Shown piece by piece: positions 23,849 to 32,806 of a stretch of 45,656 bases of DNA. The notes beneath the pieces were generated by a model. It was not told where the DNA came from. It saw nothing but the letters and a program-made list of their open reading frames with translations, and made no database searches. The translations under genes were made by a program, and so were the position numbers. Each line of letters starts with the position of its first letter. The stretch's first letter is position 1. The DNA comes from Deltaproteobacteria bacterium Ga0077539 (GTDB lineage: Bacteria; Myxococcota_A; Polyangia; Polyangiales; Ga0077539), in assembly GCA_001465015.1 (NCBI GenBank), contig LNEO01000270.1, positions 1-45,656 on the forward strand. Direction: 5' to 3'.

Positions 23849-25072
23849 TCAGCCCTCTTCGAAGAAGCCGGCGAGCTCGTGGCGCCGGGCGTGGGCGTCG
23901 GCGCGGCCGAGCTCGATCAAGCGACGACAAAACGCGCCGTCGAAGAGCAGGTAGCTCGCCAGGTCGGCCTCGTCGTTGATGCCCGACTCGAGCATCGCGA
24001 GCGCCTTGCGCGTCACGATCGGCCCCGAGACGCGGCCCCTGCGAAGGTGGTCGGCGGCGATGCGACCGATGTCTTCGCTCGGCCGGATCACAAGCGTCTC
24101 GATGGGCTTGTAGCGACGAGCACCCCGACGCTCGGCCTCGAGCGAGAGCTTGTCGACGAAGTCTGCGCCGTACACCGAGCGGCCGACGTCGATGATCTCG
24201 TTGATGCGATCGAGCAGCTCGAGGTCCGACTCGACGTGGTCGAGCAAGAAGGCGTTGAGGAGCTTTCCAAGCAAGAACGGCGCTCCAGGCGCTTTGTTGT
24301 TCGGCAGCCGCCCCTCGGGGACCGCGCTGCCCTTCACCTCGCGCGACAGGCCGATCACCAAGAGCCGCGACGCTCCAAGGTGCAGCGCCGGCGCCATCGG
24401 CGTGTTCTGCCGAAGTCCGCCGTCGCAGTACAACATCGACCCCACCCGCACCGGAGGAAACACCAGCGGGATCGCCGCGCTCGCCAGCGCGTGCTGCGGC
24501 CCGATCGGCCCGGGGACCACATGCGAGCGCGGCCCGAGGCTCGTCGGCAACGCCATCTCGGGGTGAGCGTCCATGAACACCGCCGTGCGACCGGTGGCGA
24601 TCTCCGTGGCGCTCACGGCGAGGGCCCGAAGATACCCGCGAGAAATCGCGCGGCCGATCGCGCGCCACGGGACCTCTTTGGTGACGAGCTCGATCAGCGG
24701 CCGAACGTCGAGCACGCCCTGCGCGTCCTGCCCTCCTCCCCACAGGACCTTCGGGAGCCGAAGCGCCTCGAGCACCCCGAAGCGCACCACGTGCTGCAGC
24801 TCGAGGCCGCTCCACAGATCCGTCAGGCGGCGCACCCCCGGAGCGAGCGCGTGCGCGTGCGCCGCGAGGTAGACGGCGTTGATCGCGCCGACCGACGTTC
24901 CGCAGATGACGTCGAAGCCGGGAGCCTTGCCGCCGAGCCGCGGCATCTCGTCGAACAGATACGACAAGACGCCGGCTTCGTACGCGCCGCGCGCGCCGCC
25001 GCCGGACAGGATGATCGCAGAGAGTGATCTGGCCCCCAGGCCGAACACCGGTGGAGGTGTCGATTGCAGCAA
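23849..25072 (-). CDS. Patatin-like phospholipase
   Basis: The 407-aa protein has the three patatin landmarks in order: the oxyanion loop LSGGGARGAYEAGVL (near residues 23-37), the nucleophile elbow GTSVG (about 58-62), and the catalytic Asp in DGGLRQNTP (about 218). This Ser-Asp dyad gives lipid acyl hydrolase activity on phospholipids or related esters. No signal peptide or membrane segment is visible, so it is likely cytosolic or delivered by other means. The best start is a TTG at 25072; no ATG is available close by. It lies 28 bases after the large kinase gene on the same strand, so they are probably co-transcribed and perhaps functionally linked. Confidence 0.9.
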   Translation of the reverse strand: MLQSTPPPVFGLGARSLSAIILSGGGARGAYEAGVLSYLFDEMPRLGGKAPGFDVICGTSVGAINAVYLAAHAHALAPGVRRLTDLWSGLELQHVVRFGVLEALRLPKVLWGGGQDAQGVLDVRPLIELVTKEVPWRAIGRAISRGYLRALAVSATEIATGRTAVFMDAHPEMALPTSLGPRSHVVPGPIGPQHALASAAIPLVFPPVRVGSMLYCDGGLRQNTPMAPALHLGASRLLVIGLSREVKGSAVPEGRLPNNKAPGAPFLLGKLLNAFLLDHVESDLELLDRINEIIDVGRSVYGADFVDKLSLEAERRGARRYKPIETLVIRPSEDIGRIAADHLRRGRVSGPIVTRKALAMLESGINDEADLASYLLFDGAFCRRLIELGRADAHARRHELAGFFEEG

Positions 25073-25100
25073 GATGCTTGGTTCTTTCTTGTTGATTTGA

Positions 25101-28100
25101 TTATGTGGGCGGAGGCGTGAGCGACCGCCGCTTCTGCCGGCCGAGCTCGCTCACGAGCGCCGCGCGTTCGGGCTCGTCCGACTCTCTCAACGCGCGCTCG
25201 AGCGACGCGAGCACCCTGTCGCCGCGCTCGATTCTCCATGGCTCGGCCATCGCCGGGTCTCCCAGCGCTCGATCCGCGAACTTCAACGCCGCCGCGCGAT
25301 CGCCCGCGCGCGCCGCCGCCTCGGCGCAGAGCGCCCGCGCGTGCAAGAGGTACTGCGTGATCCCCGCGTCGCTAGCGATCCGCTCGGCTTCTTCTGCGCT
25401 CGCGCGGGCCGCTCGCAGCTCGCCGCGCGTCAACGCCACGAGCGCGTCTCCGAGCCGCACGCGAAGCATGTCGTACATCGACCCCGACTGCGCCGCGTCC
25501 CTTCGCGCCAGCTCGAGCTCGGCGAGCGCCGCTTCGGTCTCGCCTCGACCCGCGTACAGCTCCGCGAGCGCGACGCGCGCGTCGGCGCTGCCCATCCCGC
25601 GCGTGCCCAGCGCGGAGTACACGTCGAGCGCCTTGCGCAGATACACCATCGCCAGGTCGTCGCGTCCGAGCGCGGCGTACGCCTGCCCGGCGTTCGAGAG
25701 GGCCACGCCCAGTCGATCGCGCTGGCCGGTCTCGCGCTGCGCCGCGAGCGACGAGCGATACAACGTCAACGAGTCGGCGTAGTCCCCGCGCGAGAAGCAC
25801 GCGACGCCGAGCGCGTTGAGCACCTGCGCGAGCAGCCGACGCGGGCCGAAGCGCGCGAGCAACGCGTACGCCTCGGCGTACACCTCGATGGCCCGCTCGA
25901 TCTCGCCCGTTTGCCGAAAGAGAGCGCCGCGCGCCAGAAGGACCTCGATGCGAAGCGTGCGTGCGGCGCGGACGCCTTCGTCTGGCGTCCCTCCCGGAGG
26001 AGGCTGGGCGGCGCTGCGCGTGTCGAGCGCCGAGAGCGCGTTGTCCGTCGCGACGAGCGCCTCTGCGTAGCGGCCCTTTTGTCCCAGGTACAACGCGAGG
26101 ACCCGGCGCGCCTCGGCCTCGGCCCGCGCGTCCGCCGCGCGTCGAGCAGCGCGCACGGCGGCCGTCACGTCACGCTCGACGTGCGCCCCGAGCCCCGTGT
26201 CGAACTTGTACCGCGCCTGCCTCGCGAGCGCCCGAGCCACCAGACGCGGGTCCCGCGACTCGACCGCGCTCTGCCGAAGCGCCATCAACGCCGAGCGCCG
26301 CGACCGCGTCCTGCCCCCGATGCGATCGATGTCTTCGCGGCCCGAATGCGCGGCGAATCGCAGCGAAGACGCCTCTGGATCCGTCGCTCCTTCGGTGAGC
26401 CCGAGCACGCGCGCGTAGTGCTCGTACGCCTCGCGATAGCGCCCCGCCGCGCGCTCGGCGCTCGCGGCCTCGATCCACGCGCGAGCCGCAGGGCGCAGGG
26501 CCCCGGCCGCCTCGCGGTGCCGCGCGACCATCGCCGCGCCAGGCCCTCGCGAAGCGGGTCTGCGCTCGAGCACCGCCGCGACGCGCGCGTGCATGCCCGC
26601 GATTTGCGTCGGGTCGATCGACGCGCGAGCCACCTTCGCCAGCGCCGCGTGCGCGAAGGTCACGCTCTCGGCGGTGCTCCGCGTGCGCACCAGAATTCCG
26701 TCCGCCAGAAGCCGGCCGATCGCCCGGGGAGCGTCGTCTGCCGCGAGCGACTCGAGCACGTCCGTCGGGATCTCTCGATCGATCAACGCGCACCACCGCG
26801 CGAGCGCCCGCGCCTCGGCGGGCAACGAGTCTACGCGGGCCGCGAGCACCTCTTCGAGCGTCGTCGGCAGAGGCGCGTCCCCCTCGCGCGCCGCGGACAA
26901 TCGCGCGCGCGAGCCGCGCTCGTCCGCGAGCACCTCGAGGCGACCTCGATCGCCCATGGCCTCGAGCACCTCGAGGATCATCAGCGGATTTCCGCCGGCC
27001 ACCGCGGAGACCTCGCGCACCAGATCGTCGCCCACGTCGCCGGTCCCGAGCCGCGTCGCGATGAGCTTCGCGCGGTTTTGCGCGGTCAACGGCGAGACCA
27101 CGAGCAGCCCCGCGCCCTCGCACTCGTGCACGAGCGGGTCGCCGTCGCGCAACCCCAAAACGAGCAGCACAGGGCCCGCGGGAGGCTTGCGCGCCAGCTC
27201 CTTCAGCACCGCGCGCGAGCCCGCGTCCGCCTGGTCGACGCCGTCCACGATCGCCACGAGCGGCGCGAGCACCGCGCCCGCAGAGAGCAGCTTTCGAAGC
27301 GTGATCGCCAGCTCGCGCGCGAGCGATCCCGCCTCGCCCTCTTCGCTCGCCTCGCGTCCGAGCGCCACGCGAAGCGCCCTGCGCGCCGCGCGTCCCGCCG
27401 CGCCCGAGCCCATGCGAATCACAGCCAGCGCGCGGTCGATCGCCGCGTCCACGGCCGAGCCGTTGAGCGCGTCCTCCTCCGACAGCGCCAGCGCCGCGAG
27501 CGTGAGCTGCGCGACCGCCCCGTAGCTCGACTCGCCCTGACCGAAGCCCACGCTCGCCCGCGCGCACGGGCCTCGGGTCGCCTCGTGCTCGGCGGCGAAG
27601 GCCGCGAGCAGGGCGCTCTTTCCGACGCCGAGCTCGCCGGTCACGAGCAGCGCTTGCCCGCGCTCGGCCGCCTCGACGCGGTTGACCGCGTCGCGCAGGC
27701 GCTCGAGCTCGGCGCTTCGGCCCACGAGGAGCACGGTGGCCGCGTCGATGTCCGCCTCGCGCTCTGCGCGCGATTTCGCGCGATCCAAGCGGTAGATCCG
27801 CGTTCCGATCCCCGCGCGAGCCCCCGACTCGCTGAGCACGAAGGCCCGCCGCACGATCCGATAGAAGCCCGCCGTCGCGAGCACCTCGCCCTGCTCTGCG
27901 ACCGCGGCCAGCGTCGTCGCGAAGGACGCGCTCTCGTCGACGATGTCGAAGCCGAGCAGAGACCCAGAGGCTCCGCGCGCCGCTGCTGCGACGCCGCGCG
28001 CGAGGCCGAGCGCGACGCCGGGCGAGCTGTCCGCGTCGCCGTCGAGCGACTGAATCGCCTCTGCGATGTCGAGCGCCAATCGCGCTGCGGTGAGCGCGTG

Positions 28101-29378
28101 ATCGACGCCTGGGCGCAGCACGCCGACGACCAGCGTGAAGCGCCCGTCGTCCTCCGAGCGCTCGAGCGTGGCGTCCGCTTTGAACGCGAGCGAGGCGGCC
28201 AGGTCGAACAGGGCGCGCGTGTCCACGGTCTCGTTGGTGAGCCGCGGCGCCACGAAGCGCCCCGCGACCACCGCGACGTGCAATCGCTCGCGAACGAGGC
28301 CGATGTCCGCGACGATCGACGGCAGAGAGCGCTCGCCCTCGCTTCGGGGCTTGATGCGACGGCCGTGAGCGACGGTGGTGGCCTCTTGCGCGTTCTCTCC
28401 GTCGGGCTCGGGCAGCTCCAGCGATGGCGTGATCGCTTCGCGTGCAAAAAACCGCTCGAGATACGCCTCGAGCCGCGCGCTGTCCCACTCTTCGTCGAGG
28501 CCTCGAAGGAACTTCGTCAGCGCCCCGTACACCTCGCGCGCGCTCGCGAAGCGCTTGTCTCGATCGGGGTCGATCATCTTCGCCACGATCGCGCGCAGCT
28601 CTTCGCTCACGCCGCCGGCGACCTTCGCGAGGTCGGGCCCCTCGCCGCGACGAAGCCGCGGCAAGAGATCTCCTCCCGACACGACGCCGTCGTGCAGCGT
28701 GCGCCCGGCGGCCAGCTCGCCCAGCATGATCCCCAGCGCGTACAGGTCCGCGCGGCGATCGACCGGGTCGAGGCGAGCCTGCTCGGGGCTCATGTACGCG
28801 AACTTTCCTTTGATCGCGAGGTCGTCGTCGCCCGAGCTCATGCGCGCGCGGGCGATGCCGAAGTCGCCGAGCTTCACGACGCCGTCGTGCGAGAGCAGCA
28901 CGTTCGCCGGAGAAACATCGCGGTGAACGATCTCGAGCGACTGGCCGTCCTCGTCCTTGCGCTCGTGCGCGTAGTGAAGCCCCCTGGCCACCTCGCGCAC
29001 GATCCACGCGCACAGCCCTGGGGGCAGCCTCTCGCCGCGGCCGTGCGCCGCGCGCGCGAGCTGCGCGAGGTCGGGCCCGTCGATAAACTCCATCACCAGC
29101 AAGAGCGACGGCCCGTCGGACTCGAACCCGTACACCTGCACGACGTTCGGGTGGTTGAGCCTCAGCGCGACCTTGGCCTCGTCGACGAACATCGCGCGAA
29201 AGCGCTGGTTCGACGCGAACTGCGGCAAGATGCGCTTGACCACGAGCAGCTTGTCGGTGCCCTCGGCGCCGCGCGAGCGCGCGAGAAACACCTCGGCCAT
29301 CCCTCCTGCGCCGAGGCGCCGAACGATCGTGTAGCGCCCGAGGCGCTGGGGTACCGCAACGGAGGGAGGTTCAGCCAT
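25101..29378 (-). CDS. Multidomain Ser/Thr protein kinase with cyclase-like, AAA-ATPase and TPR-like regions
   Basis: A 1425-aa signalling protein. The kinase domain (about residues 13-290) has GAGGMAEVF (P-loop), VVKR (catalytic Lys48), HRDVSPANV (catalytic loop near 152), DFG and SPEQA, so it should be active. Residues about 360-530 resemble a class III nucleotide cyclase fold (LHVAVVAGRFV, VALGLARGVAAAA, GEVLATAGFYRIV) but without clear metal-binding Asp residues. A STAND/predicted ATPase follows, with Walker A GELGVGKSA near 581 and LVAIVDGVDQAD as Walker B. The last 400 residues are TPR-like helical pairs (for example ALNALGVACFSRGDYADSLTLY). This arrangement is typical of myxobacterial kinases that sense proteins and phosphorylate downstream targets. 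No membrane segment is visible. The start ATG follows GGAGG. Confidence 0.9.
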   Translation of the reverse strand: MAEPPSVAVPQRLGRYTIVRRLGAGGMAEVFLARSRGAEGTDKLLVVKRILPQFASNQRFRAMFVDEAKVALRLNHPNVVQVYGFESDGPSLLLVMEFIDGPDLAQLARAAHGRGERLPPGLCAWIVREVARGLHYAHERKDEDGQSLEIVHRDVSPANVLLSHDGVVKLGDFGIARARMSSGDDDLAIKGKFAYMSPEQARLDPVDRRADLYALGIMLGELAAGRTLHDGVVSGGDLLPRLRRGEGPDLAKVAGGVSEELRAIVAKMIDPDRDKRFASAREVYGALTKFLRGLDEEWDSARLEAYLERFFAREAITPSLELPEPDGENAQEATTVAHGRRIKPRSEGERSLPSIVADIGLVRERLHVAVVAGRFVAPRLTNETVDTRALFDLAASLAFKADATLERSEDDGRFTLVVGVLRPGVDHALTAARLALDIAEAIQSLDGDADSSPGVALGLARGVAAAARGASGSLLGFDIVDESASFATTLAAVAEQGEVLATAGFYRIVRRAFVLSESGARAGIGTRIYRLDRAKSRAEREADIDAATVLLVGRSAELERLRDAVNRVEAAERGQALLVTGELGVGKSALLAAFAAEHEATRGPCARASVGFGQGESSYGAVAQLTLAALALSEEDALNGSAVDAAIDRALAVIRMGSGAAGRAARRALRVALGREASEEGEAGSLARELAITLRKLLSAGAVLAPLVAIVDGVDQADAGSRAVLKELARKPPAGPVLLVLGLRDGDPLVHECEGAGLLVVSPLTAQNRAKLIATRLGTGDVGDDLVREVSAVAGGNPLMILEVLEAMGDRGRLEVLADERGSRARLSAAREGDAPLPTTLEEVLAARVDSLPAEARALARWCALIDREIPTDVLESLAADDAPRAIGRLLADGILVRTRSTAESVTFAHAALAKVARASIDPTQIAGMHARVAAVLERRPASRGPGAAMVARHREAAGALRPAARAWIEAASAERAAGRYREAYEHYARVLGLTEGATDPEASSLRFAAHSGREDIDRIGGRTRSRRSALMALRQSAVESRDPRLVARALARQARYKFDTGLGAHVERDVTAAVRAARRAADARAEAEARRVLALYLGQKGRYAEALVATDNALSALDTRSAAQPPPGGTPDEGVRAARTLRIEVLLARGALFRQTGEIERAIEVYAEAYALLARFGPRRLLAQVLNALGVACFSRGDYADSLTLYRSSLAAQRETGQRDRLGVALSNAGQAYAALGRDDLAMVYLRKALDVYSALGTRGMGSADARVALAELYAGRGETEAALAELELARRDAAQSGSMYDMLRVRLGDALVALTRGELRAARASAEEAERIASDAGITQYLLHARALCAEAAARAGDRAAALKFADRALGDPAMAEPWRIERGDRVLASLERALRESDEPERAALVSELGRQKRRSLTPPPT

Positions 29379-29458
29379 TCGCGCGCACGCGCCCCGGATA
29401 CTGCACCCAATCCCCCGTTCGAGTCACGCAGTTGTCACGCGCGCTGAGCGCGGATCGC

Positions 29459-30754
29459 TCACAGGCAGGACGGCCGCGCGGTCTCGCAGCCGTTGGCGCT
29501 GTTGCCATCGCAGTTGGAGAAGCCCATCGCGCAGCGAAAGCCGCACCTCGAGCTCGCGCACGTCGCCGCGGCGTTGGGAGGGACCGGGCACGCCGAGCCG
29601 CACACACCACAATTCAACGGGCTCGCGCTGATGTCGACCTCGCAGCCGTTGGCCATGTTGCTGTCGCAGTCCGCAAAGCCGGTCGCGCACTGCGCGCGGC
29701 ACATCCCGGCCATGCACACAGGCACCGTGCCAGGAATCGTCGAGGCGCACACCCTGCCGCAAGCGCCGCAGTTGGCCAAGGAGGTGCGCGTGTCGACCTC
29801 GCAGCCGTTGGCGTTGTTCATGTCGCAGTCGACGAAGCCCGCGATGCAGCTCGAGCCGCAAGCTCCCGCGGTGCACGTCGGCGTCGCGTTGCTGGGGGCC
29901 ACGCAACGCTCTCCGCAGCGACCGCAGTTGGACACGTCGCTCGTGAGCGCGGTCTCGCAGCCGTTGGCGCTGTTCATGTCGCAATTGCCGAAGCCCATCG
30001 CGCACCGAAGCGAGCACGCCCCCATCACGCACTGCTCGGTGCTGTTGGCGCCCCCGACGCAGCGCGTCCTGCAGGCGCCGCAGTTGTTCGTGTCCGCGCG
30101 GAGGTCTTGCTCGCAACCGTTGACGTTGTTCATGTCGCAGTTGCCGAAGCCCATGTTGCAAACGAGCCCGCAGGCGCCGGACGAGCACTGCGGCGTCGCG
30201 TTGGCGCCTGCAGGGCACGAGGTCCCGCACGTCCCGCAGGTCGACGCGTTGCGCTGGATGTCCGCTTCGCAGCCGTTGTCTGGCATGCGATCACAGTCCG
30301 CGAAGCCCGAGCTGCACATGAGCCCGCAGGTGCCCATGACGCAGCGCGCGGTCGAGTTGACCGCAGCGGGGCACGAGTTGCCGCAGCGCCCGCAGTGATC
30401 GGCGCTGATGGCGGTATCGAGCTCGCAGCCGTCCGCGGGCTGAGCGTTGCAGTCCGCGAAAGACCCGGTGCACGCGTAGCGACATTGGCCCATCACGCAG
30501 TACGCGACGGTGTTCGTTCGCATGCGGCACGCGCTCGCGTCGCCCGTGCACTCGGGCGGAGCGGGGTCTGCGATGAAGGGCGGCAGCACAACGTCCGCGG
30601 CGACGACGTCTGCGACGGGCCTCGGTCTGTCGCTCGCGATGTCGAACGTCGGGACGTCCTCGACCTGCAACGGGGCGACCGGCGCACACGCCGACGCGAA
30701 CGCGGCGAGCGCGAAGAGCGCCGACCTCGAAACACTCCAGAACCAATACGGCAT
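29459..30754 (-). CDS. Cysteine-rich repeat lipoprotein
   Basis: The 431-aa product begins with a lipoprotein signal (SRSALFALAAFASAC, lipobox SAC near residue 23) and a short Asp/Pro-rich linker. The rest consists of about eight modules of 37-42 residues. Each contains the pattern G-F-x-D-C-D/N-x-x-x-x-N-G-C-E-x-D followed by N-C-G-x-C-G-x-x-C-x-x-x-x-N-A-x-x-x-C-x-x-G-x-C. Regular Cys spacing implies stacked disulfide modules on the outer surface. The Asp/Asn positions in the D-C-D-x-N-x-x-N-G-C-E part may bind Ca2+. The ATG at 30754 has GGGGAGA upstream. The function is unknown; similar repeat proteins are typical of myxobacteria. Confidence 0.87.
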   Translation of the reverse strand: MPYWFWSVSRSALFALAAFASACAPVAPLQVEDVPTFDIASDRPRPVADVVAADVVLPPFIADPAPPECTGDASACRMRTNTVAYCVMGQCRYACTGSFADCNAQPADGCELDTAISADHCGRCGNSCPAAVNSTARCVMGTCGLMCSSGFADCDRMPDNGCEADIQRNASTCGTCGTSCPAGANATPQCSSGACGLVCNMGFGNCDMNNVNGCEQDLRADTNNCGACRTRCVGGANSTEQCVMGACSLRCAMGFGNCDMNSANGCETALTSDVSNCGRCGERCVAPSNATPTCTAGACGSSCIAGFVDCDMNNANGCEVDTRTSLANCGACGRVCASTIPGTVPVCMAGMCRAQCATGFADCDSNMANGCEVDISASPLNCGVCGSACPVPPNAAATCASSRCGFRCAMGFSNCDGNSANGCETARPSCL

Positions 30755-30871
30755 CAACGGTCTCCCCTCGATCGAAGAGTTTTCATGAATTTGCCCTTCA
30801 GTCGTCCCGCGGGTCAATCGCCGTGCGCAGACAAAATTGTCACCCGCGCGCGAGTGCGCGACACTGTCTGG

Positions 30872-31264
30872 ATGAACGTCGCGACGCTGATGATGACAGT
30901 CGCCCCGCTCTGGTGGTCGCAGCACCAGACGCGGATGCAGCCGGTCGCGGAAGCAATCGAGCGCGCGACGCCAGACGTTCACCTCCGCGCGCTGCTCGCG
31001 ACGATCGACTACCACGAGACGAGCTGGCACACCGCGCGCGGGCGCTTTGCGCCCTTTGGCGTGATGCGCTCGCTGCGGCAGACGATGACCGAGGACGAGG
31101 TCATCGCGCTCGCGCTGCGGTTTCTCGAGATCGGCCGACAGCGCTGCGGGAGCGCCTCGGGGATGCTCGGCTTCTATCACTTCGGCCGCTGTCGCGTGAC
31201 GCGCTGGGAGCGGATGGAGCTGCAGACCTGGCACCGCTTCGAGGCGATGCTCCGGCGCGAGTGA
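30872..31264 (+). CDS. Small lysozyme-like hypothetical protein, 130 aa
   Basis: I do not recognise this gene with certainty. The start MNVATLMMTVAPLWW could be a weak signal peptide. The core LLATIDYHETSWHTARGRFAPFGVM resembles the region around the catalytic Glu of lysozyme-like transglycosylases (hydrophobic-x-x-x-E-S/T-x-W followed by a Gly/Phe-rich turn), and the helical C-terminus ends RWERMELQTWHRFEAML. If this is right, it would cut peptidoglycan. It is divergent from the Cys-rich lipoprotein gene and convergent with kbl. ATG at 30872; the same frame is open upstream only as antisense of the lipoprotein gene. Confidence 0.55.
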   Translation: MNVATLMMTVAPLWWSQHQTRMQPVAEAIERATPDVHLRALLATIDYHETSWHTARGRFAPFGVMRSLRQTMTEDEVIALALRFLEIGRQRCGSASGMLGFYHFGRCRVTRWERMELQTWHRFEAMLRRE

Positions 31265-31330
31265 CGAAGTGACGTGCGGCGAGCTCGTCACGGCCGCGAG
31301 GGGCGGCGGTTTCGACACTCGTCGCGCGGT

Positions 31331-32539
31331 CTAGCCCGCGATCACGCCGCGCGCGCGGGCGACCTTGGTAAACCCGGCGATCGCCTGGTCGATCTGCCCG
31401 TCGGTGTGCTGGGCGCTGAGCTGCACACGAATGCGCGCCTGCCCCTTGGGAACCACCGGAAACGAAAACCCGATCACATACACGCCCTCGTCGAGCAGCG
31501 CGTCGGCGATTTCTCCGGCGAGCCTCGCGTCCCCGAGCATCACGGGGACGATCGGGTGAATCCCGGGCTTGATCGAGAAGCCCGCGGCGGTCATTCCGTC
31601 TCTGAATCGCTTGGCGTTGTTCATCACGCGGTCGCGCAGCGTCGTGCTCTTCTCGATGAGGTCGAGCACGGCGATCGACGCGCCGAGGATCGCTGGCGGC
31701 AGAGCGTTGGAGAACAGATACGGCCGCGACCGCTGTCGCAAGAGCTCGATGATCTCGCGTCGCCCCGTGGTGAAGCCACCCGAGGCCCCGCCGAGGGCCT
31801 TGCCGAGGGTGCTGGTCATGACGTCGATGCGCGAGGCGACCTTGAAGTGCTCGGGCGTTCCGCGGCCAGTCGGGCCGATGAACCCCGAGGCGTGCGAGTC
31901 GTCGACCATCACCAGCGCGTCGTACTTGTCCGCGAGGTCGCAGATCGCGTCGAGCTTGGCGAGGTAGCCGTCCATCGAGAACACGCCGTCGGTCGCGATC
32001 ATGCGAAGCCGCTTGTCTTGTGTGGCCTTCAGCATCGACTCGAGCTGCTCGAGGTCTCCGTTGTCGTAGCGAAAGCGCTCGGCTTTACACAGGCGAATCC
32101 CGTCGATGATCGACGCGTGGTTGAGCGCGTCGGAGATGATCGCGTCCTGTTCGCCGAGGATGGTCTCGAAGAGACCGCCGTTCGCGTCGAAGCACGACGA
32201 GTAGAGAATGGTGTCCTCGGTGCCGAGCCACCGGGCGATGCGCTGCTCGAGGGTCTTGTGGAGGTCCTGTGTTCCGCAGATGAAGCGGACCGAGGACATG
32301 CCGAAGCCGTGCGTGCGAATGGCCTCGTGCGCGGCCTCGATCACGGTCGGGTCCGACGAGAGCCCGAGGTAGTTGTTGGCGCAAAAGTTGAGCACCTTGC
32401 GGCGGCCGCGCGAGGGCAGCTCGACCTCGATCCCCGAGGATTGCGGCGTGATGATCACGCGCTCGGCTTTGAAGAGACCCGCGTCGCGGATCTCTGTGAG
32501 GGTCTGGTTGTAGATGTCGCGAGACTTTCCGACGGCCAT
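31331..32539 (-). CDS. kbl: Glycine C-acetyltransferase (2-amino-3-ketobutyrate CoA ligase)
   Basis: Kbl is a PLP enzyme that cleaves 2-amino-3-ketobutyrate with CoA to give glycine and acetyl-CoA, the second step of threonine degradation. The 402-aa protein has NFCANNYLGLS, GFGMSSVRFICGTQDLHKTLE, DDSHASGFIGPTGRGTPEH and the PLP lysine in TSTLGKALGGASGG, all typical of Kbl and at normal spacing. The related KAS enzymes of the alpha-oxoamine synthase family differ at the R-F-I-C-G-T-Q motif. No tdh gene is adjacent in this window. ATG at 32539 matches the family start. Upstream lies the palindromic repeat cluster. Confidence 0.96.
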   Translation of the reverse strand: MAVGKSRDIYNQTLTEIRDAGLFKAERVIITPQSSGIEVELPSRGRRKVLNFCANNYLGLSSDPTVIEAAHEAIRTHGFGMSSVRFICGTQDLHKTLEQRIARWLGTEDTILYSSCFDANGGLFETILGEQDAIISDALNHASIIDGIRLCKAERFRYDNGDLEQLESMLKATQDKRLRMIATDGVFSMDGYLAKLDAICDLADKYDALVMVDDSHASGFIGPTGRGTPEHFKVASRIDVMTSTLGKALGGASGGFTTGRREIIELLRQRSRPYLFSNALPPAILGASIAVLDLIEKSTTLRDRVMNNAKRFRDGMTAAGFSIKPGIHPIVPVMLGDARLAGEIADALLDEGVYVIGFSFPVVPKGQARIRVQLSAQHTDGQIDQAIAGFTKVARARGVIAG

Positions 32540-32572
32540 GAGGGCGCGGAGTGTATCGCGCAGCCCGCAAAC

Positions 32573-32806
32573 GGGGACGGTCCTCAATAACTCAACTATT
32601 TTTGACGACAGCGAGCGGGGATCGAACGGGGACGGTCCTCAATAACTCAACTATTTTTCAGCCCAACGCCGCGCCGAAATACTTGAGTTATTGAGGACCG
32701 TCCTTGAGTTATTGAGGACCGTCCCCGTTCGATCCCCGTTCGATCCCCGTTCGTCTGTCAGCTCAATGTCAGGCTGAAAAATACTTGAGTTATTGAGGAC
32801 CGTCCC
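32573..32806. repeat. Cluster of inverted repeats (REP/MITE-like) upstream of kbl
   Basis: The motif GGGGACGGTCCTCAATAACT continues into CAACTATTTTT and occurs in forward orientation at 32573-32603 and 32628-32658. Its reverse complement occurs at 32677-32703, 32704-32726 and 32777-32806. The segment 32628-32703 forms a hairpin with a short G+C-rich loop region. Direct copies of GTTCGATCCCC lie between the units. The A+T content is far above that of the neighbourhood. It resembles REP or IS200/IS605-type terminal hairpins; no transposase is present. Confidence 0.85.

Noticed and set aside
25341..29447. 1368-codon open frame antisense to the large kinase gene
   Set aside because: The kinase on the opposite strand has all motifs; the antisense frame is Arg/Ala/His-rich with no domain.
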